A DNA stretch of 64,000 nt, taken from positions 185,363,174 to 185,427,173 of the forward strand of contig NC_079147.1 of the NCBI RefSeq assembly GCF_945859685.1. Direction: 5' to 3'. A program made the translations under genes and the position numbers. This DNA is from Eupeodes corollae. Its lineage: Eukaryota > Arthropoda > Insecta > Diptera > Syrphidae. The notes under the pieces were generated by a model that did not search any database, had not been told where the DNA came from, and saw only the letters and a list, made by a program, of their open reading frames with translations. Positions 10,367-22,509 of the stretch are shown in pieces. How positions within the stretch are numbered: position 1 is the first letter of the stretch; every line of letters begins with the position of its first letter.

Positions 10367-13300
10367 GTGAGGTTATATATATGTAAATAAACGCCTTCTT
10401 TTAATAAATGGTATAACGATGTTAAAGGAAAATTATGTTTAATTTTGTACTTTCAGAATAGACTTTTAGAAGAATTATTATTGAATTTGTGTTTTAAGTG
10501 GATTTGTGTGGACGGACACTGTATAGTATACGCAGTCTTGAGTTTAGGTAGAATGTGAAAAATTACCAATTTTTCAAATGACAAGAGCGTTTAGCTTTGC
10601 ATAGGCAAATATTAAAAATGTTGCACTCACCAGTTCAAAGTCCTTCTATCCAAAAAACAAAAAAATAGTAATATAAAACGTCCATGGGTCATGTGCTGAG
10701 ATCCAATCAAAATCACCACGCCTACGCGTAATTGCGTGCTCCTCCCAATAGTTGCCAAGGTTCCCAAAAAACAGCACAAAAAATAAAACGACCAGTATCT
10801 GCATATTTGTCGCTCTCGACTAGATATAAGGTATATCTATACCTAAGCCAGATATATCAACAAAATATCTGCCCTGCCAAAAATTACGCCAAATTCCCTT
10901 GAATCAAACCATACTTCCCATTCTATTATATTCTATAGCTAACGAAAAAATAACCAACAACGTCGAACAAAAAAAAATGTATAAAATAAAATAAAATAAA
11001 TTCTACACTTCCACGACACTCTTCCGTTTTTCGACTAGAGAGAGGGTCATACACTTAGAACACGTGCGTTCACAAAATATATCTATACTATCGCCTCCTC
11101 GGTTGCCACTCTCGACTCGTATAGTGTAGCTCTAGCCTCTTCTAGTTATATCGACGAATCAAAACCACTACTATGCACATACATCATTACATATAAAAGA
11201 CTGACCGACCGAACGAACGACCGACCGATCGAAAGACCGACCATAGGAACGCGCTCTCTACGTTATACCCACCATCATTATGTTTAAACTAAAAATTTCC
11301 ACAAAACCCCATCCTTTTGATTTTTATATCTCCAATCACCATGTACACTTTATTTATTTTATATTTATTTTAATACTTTTTTTTCCTGCTGCTACGATTC
11401 GACTACGCTGACCACTTTTTTTTTTGAGCGCGAAAACTCAAAATCATTCGCATGCATTAGCATGTTGTGTGTACCTACCTGCAAAACCCATCATCATCAT
11501 CATCGTCGTCGTCGTCGTGATAGAAGAGCAAAGCAGAAAAAAAAACATACACACACATTTTCGAAGTTGAAAAACGAAAAACTACCCCTAGCACGCAAAC
11601 TAAATTCACCCCCTCTATATTAGTGTGTTTGATGGTGGTTTGGTTAGGTTTGATTCTTCACCACCATTCACTGCTAGCCACCAAAAGTAGGCACATTTTC
11701 AATGCACAAAGTTTTTTGTTTTGCTCCGTATATTTCCCAGAACCCTCCATCACCTATACCTACCCCCTTCGACACGCGGGGGCAACAAAATTCCAAATAC
11801 CAACCCCAACCATGTTCGCATGAAGGATGCAACAAAAAACAACACAACAAAATAAAATATAATACTTTTAACCCTTTCGGGGTAATTTGGATTCTTTAGT
11901 TGGCTTTTGGTTTGGGGGATTGGTTCCCTCTGTGTGTTATTTTACCGTTAGTTTGATGTTTTTCTATTTTTTCTCTTTTTTTTTATTATTTAAACTACAG
12001 AAAGAAAATTCTGGAAATTTATATATTTTTTTGTTGCCTGCATGTTATAACCCTGGCTATGTCTAGCGCTAGGCTATGTATACTATTTGGGGCAAGTGTT
12101 TGGCAGAGTGTAGAGAGGTATAGAGCAAAGCAAAGTGCCCAGGGACAGGTACAGGGACGGGAAGGAAAGGCATGATGGTCGAAAAATGTCCTCTTTTATT
12201 GTTGGTTCTCGTTCTCGTATATATGATGGGGGCTGGAAATAAAAACACACAACAATTTTATACACAAAAAACAGCGCACACAAAAATAAAATAAAATATA
12301 GGGTGCGTCATGTTATAGGCTCCAGTTCTCGCCCCTGATTCGCCTATCGCCTTTCATTCTTCTTCTCTTCTGACTTGAGTTCGATGCGGTGATGATGATG
12401 ATGATATTGTTGTTCATGATGATGATGATGATATCGCCCCCACGACGATATTAACGAGGACGACTACATCCGCCTAGCTAAATATCACACAATGCCCTCT
12501 ATAACTGCCATAAAACAATATTGCACAACAACGATAAAGGGCAATAATATATAGAAAGAGGATTGGATTTTATTTATAAAGGCATATTGGGGGTCTTCTC
12601 GAGACCTCGTTCCGGCAACTTTTTGGTCTCTCAAAGTAGAACACACTATGAAAAAAGGTGCCCCACACCGGGCGCCATTTAAATATGTGTACCTACAATA
12701 CAATGTACTCACATAGCTCTCTTTATATACCCTATCCTTCATCTATAATGTTGGTAAAGGCAAAATTGCGTAATTAAAAGGCGGCAAGGATAAGCAATAA
12801 GCAGGCACTAGCATAAAGCAGGCCCTTTGATCACCAAGGGAATGAGGAAATCGGGAAGGCTATACACGCATTACACATCGCTTCTGCGGCTCTCCACATC
12901 TTTCTTTCACCTACCTATACCTTATCTACCTACCTACCTACCTAGAGTGGTGACCCAGTGTTCAGTGAACGTTTTGTACATACTCATATAGCTTACCTAT
13001 AGCGAATATTATGATTATGATGATAATGTTCCGGGGACGGCCTTCCTCCATAGTAAACTACTTATGCATGTGCGTAGGTATACCTATACGTACCGTACAT
13101 ACGTATATGCTGATGGTGTGGCTCGGTCGAATCCTGTTTGGCACGCAAGAGGTGCGTCTATAGTTTGGTCTCTTCTGGCGAAAGTGGGTTCGATTGCCCT
13201 GTAAATGCAAAACTCTGTACCTACACAGTATGTACACAAAACTCACCCGAACCGAACTCGATCTCGCGCCCTCCGCGTATAACCCCGCGTATACTATCCG

Positions 13301-16300
13301 ACTCTACCGCCAATATTATAATGCAAAGGAGGTTACATAACTATACGTCAATCAGGTGCGGAAAACAAACGGGTTCATATCGGGAGTATGAGCTGAGTGG
13401 GGAGGCGTGGGGCTGCAAAGTACAGCACAGCACATCACAGGCAAAACAGTTGTAGGGATAGGCAAGGCATATCGGCTGTTGAGATATTTATGTGAAATGT
13501 GCGTAAATTCCACCCCTCGAAATACGGCACGCACTTGCTAGCTCATCATCCATGCACAAGCACACACATATCAGCCAGCCATAGAGTCCCCATAGTGCTC
13601 CTGACAACGAGCATTGAGCGGCAGCTCCACACCCTGGCAAAACTGCGACAGGTCGGGGGTAGGGGTACAGGGTAGAAGCTTAAAGACAAGCAAATAGTTC
13701 TGCACGAAGCTATAGAGCTTGCTCGATGGTGATGGTTGAATAGTGGTTGGGTTTGGCTCCCGTTGAGGTTGACAAAAAAAATATATAAAACAACCCTCCT
13801 GATGGTATATTTTTTGTGTTGCCTTCATTTCTACCGCACAATTTTTGCGTTCAGAGTTTTGATGATAGAACTGCGTCAAGGAGGCGGAATGAACGCACTG
13901 GCGGGAGCGCGGATAAGCGGTGAGGCAGTTGCATGGAGTAGGCAGTACAGAAGGAAGTTGTCGGTTGTTGTAGGCCCATCAGGCTTATACGGAATCCCCA
14001 CATATTATATTCGCCTACGCGTTCTACTCTTTCTGCTTGTGGTGCTGTATCCTGATGTTTTTTCCTTTTTATATATGTAAAATGAAAGCGACGCACATAA
14101 TGCCACGTCGCGTACAATCTCTATACAATATATGTACCTACACACATAACATTCGTATCGCACGGATGTGCGAGGGCTGCGGGTACGCATTTTGCGAGCT
14201 TTATTTTCTTTTTTTGTGTGTTTTGTTTTTACGTTGCCTATAGAAAGCATGCTACTGTGCAGAAAAAGCAGTAGTAGCAGTAGCAGCAGAAGCAGTAGCA
14301 GCACCCATCACCAGCGTGCACTCAGTGATGCGTTATGAAAAGCCTTCGCAACAGCATAACAGCAGTATATGTATATCCTTTTCCCCTGCGCTATACACCT
14401 CATCTATGAGCCTCAAACTTGATATCCTTTTGCCGACACACATTATATTCGTTATATCCAAGGCCTGATGCGATGCGAACCTCATTCTCTCACCCGAAAA
14501 AAATAAAACCGGAGGCCCCCGGAGGCTGTTTTTGCAATCACACGCATGATGATGAGTTCTTTATATTGCGTTCGCGTTTTTATCTCTCTTCGTGTTTTTT
14601 GTTCGATGTTTTTCATTTTGTTCTACCTTCCTCCTTCCTCTCGTCCGCCCCCCCTTGCAATATCAGCACATCAACCCATCTCCAACCCTTTGCACGCAAT
14701 TTTTTTAGCCAAAGAAAGGGATGCGGAGATGACGGGTTTTTGTATTTTTCTGTCCAGAATTCTGTGATGTTGACGCTTCAATCTGGTACTGGTACTAGTA
14801 CTGCTGATATTGCTGCTGCAGATTCTGATTCTGCCGTTGCAATTGGGATTCTACTTCTCATACTCACTATGACCAGTGATTGCTTGGTATGTTGCTAACT
14901 GTATGAGCAGAAGAAGAGAGGTGAGTGCGAGTGCAATTAAGGCTTTATGGCATGAGGCTCTCAAAATGAACGAACGAACGAACGAAGGCTAAAGGGATGG
15001 TTGTGATGCGTATAGATGAAACGTATACGAGTGTGTGGACTATACGATGACGATGACGACGACGACGACGAGGACGACTATGTTATCGGGGAGACACATC
15101 ACAAATGTGTGTGCAATAAGAAAAGGGGTCTGAGGCATGCTTAAGTAACCCCAAACACTATTTAATGAGATAAATAGGTAGAGGAGTTGCTTGATGCTGC
15201 TGCTTCAAGTTTGCGTGAGATGGGTCGTTGGGTTTTCGGGTAAAACGTAAAATATATGGGTGTGCTGTACAGTTCAGTGCAGTGCATGCATATGCAGGTG
15301 GGAAGATGGCTGCAGATGGTGAACATTCTATACCTCTTTACTTAACCTCCCTAGTCCTTACCAACCCCCCCTTCCCTCTCTTAACCCTTTCTCTTCTCCC
15401 TCCCCCCACAACTTACTCAAGACTCATCCCATCTTTACTGTTTTGGGCTATATGGTTGGCAAAGAGAGGACCTCATTTGCAAAGTGGGTGGTATTATGCG
15501 ATTGGGGGGGATGCATTTAAATACATACTTACATACATATTTATTGGTTGGGCGTAAGTTTCATTATATAAATATACATACATATATACAACTACTCTTA
15601 TATATATATATAAATAAACTACTCCCTACACATAGTATATGTTTATCTCAACCATGATGCGTGTGTTCAATAAAATGTGTTTTAAGCTTTAAAAGGGCGT
15701 TGCCAATTTGCAGTTGGAAATTGCACTTTAATATTAAAAAAAAATTATTCCGTTTTTTTTTTTTGTTTTACTTTCGCATATTATACCCCCGCATGACGAA
15801 AAAAAAATTAAAATTTGTACGTACGAGATGCGTTGGATTGGGAAATACCAGTACCAGAATGTGCGTATACACGTTTTCCGGGGATGTGTCCATTTTTTCT
15901 TTTTTTTTATAAATATTCTTGTTTGCTGAGAAAATATCGGGCAATGCAATATGTGCACACACAAAAAATAACAAAAACAACAACAACACCACAACAATAC
16001 AATTCACAAAAGGGTGGAGAAGAAAAAAACGGTGTGATGTGAGTTTGGACGTTATTATGTAAGATTTTGTTTTCTGTATAGTTTGTTTTTTGGTTGTGGT
16101 AAACAAAATTAACGCATACCGCGAAATCGCACCCTTAGCATTTAAAGTTTCAGAGGTGAAAACCGCTCTTTTGTATGAAGAACGAAAAATATCTTCCTGT
16201 TTTTGACAAAATGTTGTAATTCTTTGAAAGAATCCCAATTGAGTCAATAATGACAGCTGTCAAATAGCTTAGCATCAAATGCAAATTAACTTAATATCGA

Positions 16301-16802
16301 ACTTGTCTTGAACGTTTTTAAAAATATTTCTTAAGACCATTCTTGAAGAATCAAGATTTAAAACATTTTTTTTTTATTCTTGATGGTACGTACTATTGAA
16401 AAATGTTCATATTTTATCTTAACGTGGAATTCATCCTCACTGCTAAGAAACACAAAAGAATGACTGAATTCAAAAACCACACATATATCAGATTCTTCAA
16501 TTTCCAAAAAGACTTCTGTGTCCTTTTCAATCAAAACCATTAGAGACCATTACTACGAGTATACATCAGTTTCCTCACAAAAATAACTACATTTTCTAGC
16601 ATACACGAATATTATATCAAAACCAAACATATTTCACTTCTCGACTATTTTTGTAAACCACTGATAAGTTAAGAACTTAATTTGAGAAAACAAACTATTT
16701 CCAGTTTCAAAGTATTAAGGTTTTTAATTTTAACTAAACAAGCATTAGGACAAAAACACATTCGACTTGACAAGTTTTTTTCAATGTGAATGGAAAATGA
16801 AA
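10367..16802. other. Non-coding, repeat-poor, microsatellite-rich
   Basis: About 6.4 kb with no recognisable transposon. Simple repeats include CGAA/CGAC tetramers (about 11,205-11,235), GTCGTC and ATCATC runs (about 11,490-11,520), GATGAT (12,393-12,437), AGCAGTAGC (14,258-14,312), GACGAC (15,040-15,078) and TATATA (15,598-15,614). Open frames are short, overlap on both strands and show codon bias only from the repeats. It may be regulatory intron DNA; no exon with good splice signals and complex protein sequence was seen. Confidence 0.45.
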
Positions 16803-16819
16803 TAGAAAAGTGTTCTTAA
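16803..16819. repeat. Target-site duplication of SINE copy 2 (left)
   Basis: TAGAAAAGTGTTCTTAA here and TAGAAAAGTGATCTTAA at 17113-17129 (one mismatch in 17) flank the SINE exactly. Confidence 0.8.
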
Positions 16820-17112
16820 TAAATACAAAAATAAATTGGGTGGCGCAACAGTCCATTGAGAACTAGGTCCTAGTGACTTAAAAACTCTCAACCATTCCTA
16901 TGTACGACTATTATTGTCAGTGATGGAGGGGACCTATAGTTTTAAACCGAATCCAAACGGTTTATTTGAGAAAGCATGACAAGAATTACTCTTGGAGAAT
17001 TTGTCAATTCCTCGCAAGAGGCAGAACCCGTGAAAAAGTCTAAATGGCATAGGCAGAGATCGAACCCAAGACCTCTGGCAGGACAGCCCACTTACCATTA
17101 TGCCAAGGGTAC
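16820..17112 (-). mobile_element. tRNA-derived SINE, copy 2
   Basis: Same structure as the copy at 2456-2750: minus-strand tRNA-like head at the right end (B box mutated to GATCGAACCC), conserved body, and the 3' end GGACTGTTGCGCCACCC followed by AATTTATTTTTGTATTT. The flanking 17-bp duplication with one mismatch shows insertion by target-primed reverse transcription and a moderate age. Part of it is open (16976-17296 frame) but is not a gene. Confidence 0.85.
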
Positions 17113-17660
17113 TAGAAAAGTGATCTTAAGCACCTTAAAATTCTGGAGTCATTGTTATCGGTGGATACGTGTTGTCTTAGAGTTTAGTTTTATTGGTTAT
17201 AAACACAACTGCCAAAGTTCAAAAGACAGTTGGTACAGACAGAAAAATTCAAAGTATAAAATGGCACCCAACAAAAAAAATCAACACGATTCTTGAGTTT
17301 TAAAAGTGTGTTTTGGTTTTTTTTTAATTCTTAAACTTCTACCTGAAAAAATTAAATCTATCTTACAATTTGTGTGCATGCGTTGCTAGCAGAAAAACAA
17401 GGATCTTGTCTAAAAAATTCTGAATTCATCATCACCAAAATTACCATGGAACCTTTTCAAATTGGCTGGTAGTTTTTTTTTAAGCTCTTACAGCATCATT
17501 AAGGGTTATAGTAGAGAGGGAAGTTTTGAGGTTTTTCAAAAAAAAAATAATAAAAAAAAAACATTTTGAGATCGTTAGGTTTTTGGAAAGGTCAAAGCGG
17601 GTGCTTGGGGAATAGCATTTTGCACGCAATAATTGTTTCAACCTTCTTAATTGTTTTCAG

Positions 17661-17750
17661 TGGACTTTGATGTTTTGTTGGGCCTTGGCAGAGGCATGTG
17701 CAGAGCTGAAGAAGTTAGCCGGAACAATCAGTAACAAACGAAACAAAATA
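17661..17750 (+). CDS. Candidate 90-nt in-frame exon of the NOL4-like gene
   Basis: A polypyrimidine tract and TTGTTTTCAG precede a 90-nt stretch that ends at a strong GTAAGT donor (17751). Phase 0 is open through all 30 codons, giving a peptide that includes ALAEACAELKKLAG and ends SNKRNKI. The other frame starting one base later stops at once. The length is a multiple of three and the borders are phase 0, which fits the phase-0 acceptor of the next known exon at 27504. The stretch is also more GC-rich than its surroundings. I do not recognise the peptide in vertebrate NOL4, so it may be an insect-specific or alternative exon, or chance. Confidence 0.4.
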
Positions 17751-20700
17751 GTAAGTTTCACTATAAAAAGTGATATTTTTTTTGTTCTTCTACATGTATC
17801 TGATGGGGTCTTATTCTGATAAAATTCATATGTTATTATAGGAGAAAGACCCTCAACAATATGAATACTGATTTATAAAGAAACATCAAACTATAACAAT
17901 TTTTGTTTGCAAAAGTCACACATCATCATGTTGATTAATTTCTAGATAGACGCGCAATGATAGTTATATCCATTTCTCATGATGTACATAATTTGTGTAG
18001 AATTTTTTTTTATTAAAATTTTATTATCTATTGCATATTTTTATGAGAATGCATACTATATTTATTTTTTTTTGTTGTTTTTTAATAATTTATTTGATTT
18101 GTTCAAAATTCAGAGATATACCGGAAAATATATTTTATTATATAATTTTATTTTTTGTTTTGTCTTTGCGTATAATACTTTGAGAGAGAGCTTATAACTA
18201 AAATATTTTATTTTATTTTGACAAAAAATAAATACACACACATCATTCAAAACAACACACAAAATATACATTTGTTTATATATGTAGGTACCTATTATAT
18301 AGTTGATTTTTCTATCAGCTAGGTATTATGGGAACGTTTTAAATCCCCTAGTGGAATTATTCACAAAAAGACAACAAAAAATTAAATTCATATACATATC
18401 TCTCCGTATGCCTATCCTCCTATACCATTCATTGCAAAATATATATCAAAAATTAATAGAAAAAAGAAATGAAACAAACTATAAAACAAATAAAAAAAAA
18501 TTAAAAGTGTTCCTCCTTCCAATCGAGCTTAACAAGTTAAGTAGAATTTTTTTATTTCTCTCAGAAATATACACACATATCCACATCTCTAATGCGAAAT
18601 TGGGAATTGGGTGTGTTACACATCACTATCTGCAGTCATATTATATAGATTCTGCATAGACATAGATATAGCTACTGTAACTGCAAAGTCATGAAACTGC
18701 AGTATAAAACATGTCATCTCTTCTTGTCTCAACTGCCACTTGTACGATATTTAATTGGCATTCAATATGATAATTCCAACCAATCAATCGCTTAGGGCGC
18801 GGGTGAATCAGAGTAAAGAGGGGGTCTTTCTATGTGTCATCCCTTAGGCTGCACAAAATAGTGGCATTTATAGTGGCTGCTACTGCTGCAATAAACAAAA
18901 CTACAACAACAACAAAAAGAAACAGAAACAGAAGAAGGGACGAAAAAAACTATACTCGTACACACGTATAACCCACACTGTGTGCTTAATCCCCTGCGTT
19001 AATCCTTGTCAACCGACAAACTCATTTGTACCCTTTTTCAATGCATAGAAATAGTCCTCCAGACCCGCCAGCAAGCAAATAAGTACCAACGAAAAAAAAA
19101 TATAATAAAACTGCAAGCATCACAGGAAAGACACACATACTATAACAAAAAAAGACAAAAATGGCGGAAAAATTCCAAAAATCGACATCAGCCCCAACAC
19201 GCGACATGCCACTCTTATAAAAACCCCCCACCTCTCATCCTTTCATCATCTAAAAGGAACCAACAACCAGCAGCAGAAGCAGCAGCAACCAACAACATCA
19301 ACATCACCATTCACCATTCACCATTCACCATTCACCAACACCAAGCACCCCCGCATCACTGCACAACAACTAGCAATGCACTTTGCTATCCTATAAGCGA
19401 ACCAACAGGATTTGTCGTGACCGAAATTTCATTTATTCATTCTCGCGCTCACTCGCACTCTATTTTTTTGCAACGTTTTTCTATACCAAGCAAAGTCTTG
19501 TTGTCCTTGTTTGTTTTTTTCCCTTTTTTTCGCAACGATTACCGACCAACAAATGTGCAGCCCCCCCAAAAAAAAACTCTCGTGTGTTGTCGACCACGAG
19601 GGTACGAAGGGGTCGGTGCGGTGTGGCGGGACGAGACGGGGGGGTAGAGATGGATGATTTTCGGTTGCACCTTCGATTGGGGTTGACTATTTTTGTGTGT
19701 CGGTGATGCGTGGAGGGAGATTTTTGTGTGCAAGAAGGTTACTCAACCCCTGCTAGCTAGCTAACAGCCCCCCAATTTGCACGAGAGGAAAATAAAATTA
19801 TCCTTTACTCTGATGTAGGTATAGTGTACCAGTGTGCCAGACGTTCAGCAACGTGTGTGGGGGTGCAATAACAACAGAAGCAGCAGCAGTTGCAGCGCAG
19901 CAACGCAGTATTGGATGCGGATGGCAAAAATACAAAGAGGCTCCTCGATGCAACTTTGCAAAAAGGATGAAAAAGGACAGCAAAAGAAAAAATAAAAGAG
20001 GAGAAAAATATACGAAACGAACGAACGAACGCTTGCACTTGCATCAGTATAGAGTAGTTGTTCATTCGCTTGTTGTGTTTTTCGGTTATGAAGTGACCCA
20101 TTCCAGTTTCCAAGTGCCATGCTAGCCGGCCGGCCTGCAGTAAGGAGTAGATAGTACAACACACAAACAAAAAAGTCCCAGCATTGAAAATCGGAGGGCT
20201 TTTTTTTGCAATGCATGCAAGACTCTCTCGCAGGAGGTAGGCCTTATTTTTGGGAAACTGCAACGGCACTGCTGATGCTGATGCTGATGGTGCGATTGCA
20301 CGAAGCGCATATATCCATCCACGACCTATATATCAATTGAAAGTTTTTTTTTCTATACATCGAATCGTGGATTCAAAGGATCTACATGTCCTCCCCATGC
20401 CACATCTGACACCCGTCATTAAAAAAAGAAGAAAAGAAAGAAAAGAGAAGAGAATACCAACGTCGAGTAGAGAAATGTACAAAAAGCAGACATATAGCTA
20501 ACTTTGTACATACCTAACTTTAACAACCTTCCTCCTTATAGCCTTATAGATAAAGGACTACAGGACTACAGGACTACAACTCCCTATGCCACTTCTACTT
20601 GATGTATACTTGCACAGCACACACAGAGCTAGCAGACCACCCTCCTGCTCTTACTTTTTCACAAATCCTGTATCAAATACGAACCTATGTAGAAAATAAA

Positions 20701-22260
20701 AGAAAGGACTACGAGTTCCCAATTTAGCTGTGTTCTTCTTACTCATCGGAATGGTTTATATATATATAAAGGACACAACCACTCACAGTCCAATTCGAAA
20801 ATACCACACGCACGCACCATCGACCCTTTTTTCATCATCCAAACGCAAACCACCCTAGTCCCCCTTTCACACAATCCTCCCCACTGCCACGCACTCAGTC
20901 CCATTATCAAAAGAAGCCTAAAGGACAACAAAAACTTTAGTCTCTGTACCGTCATCGCCCTTTTTGTCGTACGTATGTTCATACTATAAGAGGGAGAACG
21001 AAGAAGCCTATCATCGTCATCATCAATGATACCGACTTCGACTATAACCGACACGCCGACGACGACGACGATGACGACGAATACGACGACGACGAACGAG
21101 AATGATGATGATGTCCCTTATAAAATGCTAGTCCATGCCATACCGTTATATTCCATATTGATGGGGCGCGGATACGGATATCCACTGAAACCATTCCATA
21201 TTTTTTAGCCGTAACGAGAAATCGACCACCACCCCATCACTGGCACCGGCACTGCCACAATGTGCGTTCAATATGCATGTTTCTGCTGATGCATACCCCA
21301 TTGGACATTGAACAACCCTTTTAATGAGAACAAACAAAAGAGAAAAAGTATGTGCAACTAACGGTGCACAGTGCATACACTACATAACTACAAAAAAGAC
21401 CAGTGCTATGTCTAAAAAGAAAACTATGTATGACGAAAAAAGAGTAGGAGGAGGACACCTTTGATGAGAAATAGACATTTTAATAATAAACTCTCTGAGC
21501 TTAGGAGATATTACATTCTAATAAATGACGCAGTATTCTGTGATGTGGTGAAGTTTGTTTTTGTTATCCCCAAAGTTGATGTATTTGTTGATTAATATTT
21601 TTTTTTTCCATACGTGAGAAATTTCCCTCTGAGATAATTAAGAATGACAAGGATTTTGTTCTTGGCTGTTAGAATTCTTTTTTTTAGGAAAATATGTCAC
21701 ATATTTTATTATTTTTATTTATTTAACAATCCTTTCACTAAAAATTGGTTTTTATCAGTCAAATTAGATGATTGTTGTCTTAGCCAGGTTTTATATCAGC
21801 CTCTTTCCATGGGTTTGCCATTGTCATGTCACGTGAAGAAAATTCAGATGCATGTGGCTAGGTATATTCCTGCGTCATATGAACTTGCTAAATTATGTCA
21901 AACCCATACAAACTTTCAAAAATAGTTGTTAACAGAAGGTTTTGTTTTTTACGGAGAAGATTGGTTTTGGTTAAAGAAATATTGCATAACAGGAAAACAA
22001 AAATGTTAGCTAAGGACACATGAATGGAATATTGGTTATTTTTGGTATTGACGTAGTTTTTGGATTTGCAACATTTCATGAGAATATGAAGTACTATAGT
22101 AGAATTAAAAGCAGCAGAAGTCTTGAGAAACTGTATTTGGAACAAAATTGTGTTGAGCCAAACACCTTTTAAATGTCTTCAAAGTATTTGTTAGAATTTA
22201 AAGAAATAACTAAAAAGAGTTGTTATCAATTATCCACCAAGATCTTGTGATTTAGCACGT
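17751..22260. other. Non-coding, simple repeats
   Basis: No gene is supported. Features seen are a TCACCAT heptamer repeat (about 19304-19337), CAG/CAACAG-rich text (about 19265-19300), CGAACGAACG (about 20018-20032) and a GACGACGACGATGACGACG block (about 21045-21115). Open frames at 19006-19706, 19805-20322 and 20743-21054 are low-complexity and overlap antisense frames of similar length. Confidence 0.45.
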
Positions 22261-22263
22261 TTA

Positions 22264-22506
22264 TGACTGAATCACAAACACGCTTCAGCTTCAGCGTTAA
22301 GGTGGGCCTGCTTCGAGGTTGCTTTTAATGACATTTCTATTATTTCATCCCTACAAAGACCAAATATGTTAGAAAAACCAAATATTCAGATTGTCAAACG
22401 AAACGTGAGGTCGAAGCTCCATTGTGATAGCATGCATTGAATTCCTATGGCTGAACTCGTAAACATCAGGTGAAGCCGAAGCTGAAACGCGTTTGTAATT
22501 CAGCCA
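22264..22506. mobile_element. MITE with TTA duplication (PIF/Harbinger type)
   Basis: The 243-bp element has imperfect terminal inverted repeats of almost 40 bp: TGACTGAATCACAAACACGC on the left, and TGGCTGAATTACAAACGCGT when the right end is read in reverse. Both then continue into TTCAGCTTC text. It is flanked by TTA on both sides (22261-22263, 22507-22509). A 3-bp TTA/TAA duplication is usual for PIF/Harbinger elements. It has no coding capacity. Confidence 0.7.
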
Positions 22507-22509
22507 TTA

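Noticed and set aside
13571..14304. Several 85-115-codon frames on both strands
   Set aside because: Composition follows CAG/AGT and A/T repeats; no domain, no consistent start or splice sites.
15768..16247. 159-codon minus-strand frame
   Set aside because: Rich in Phe/Lys/Asn from A/T tracts; no recognisable protein text.
19006..19647. 213-codon plus-strand frame
   Set aside because: Length comes from CAA/CAC/CAT repeats (Gln, His, Thr runs) and the TCACCAT array; probably chance.
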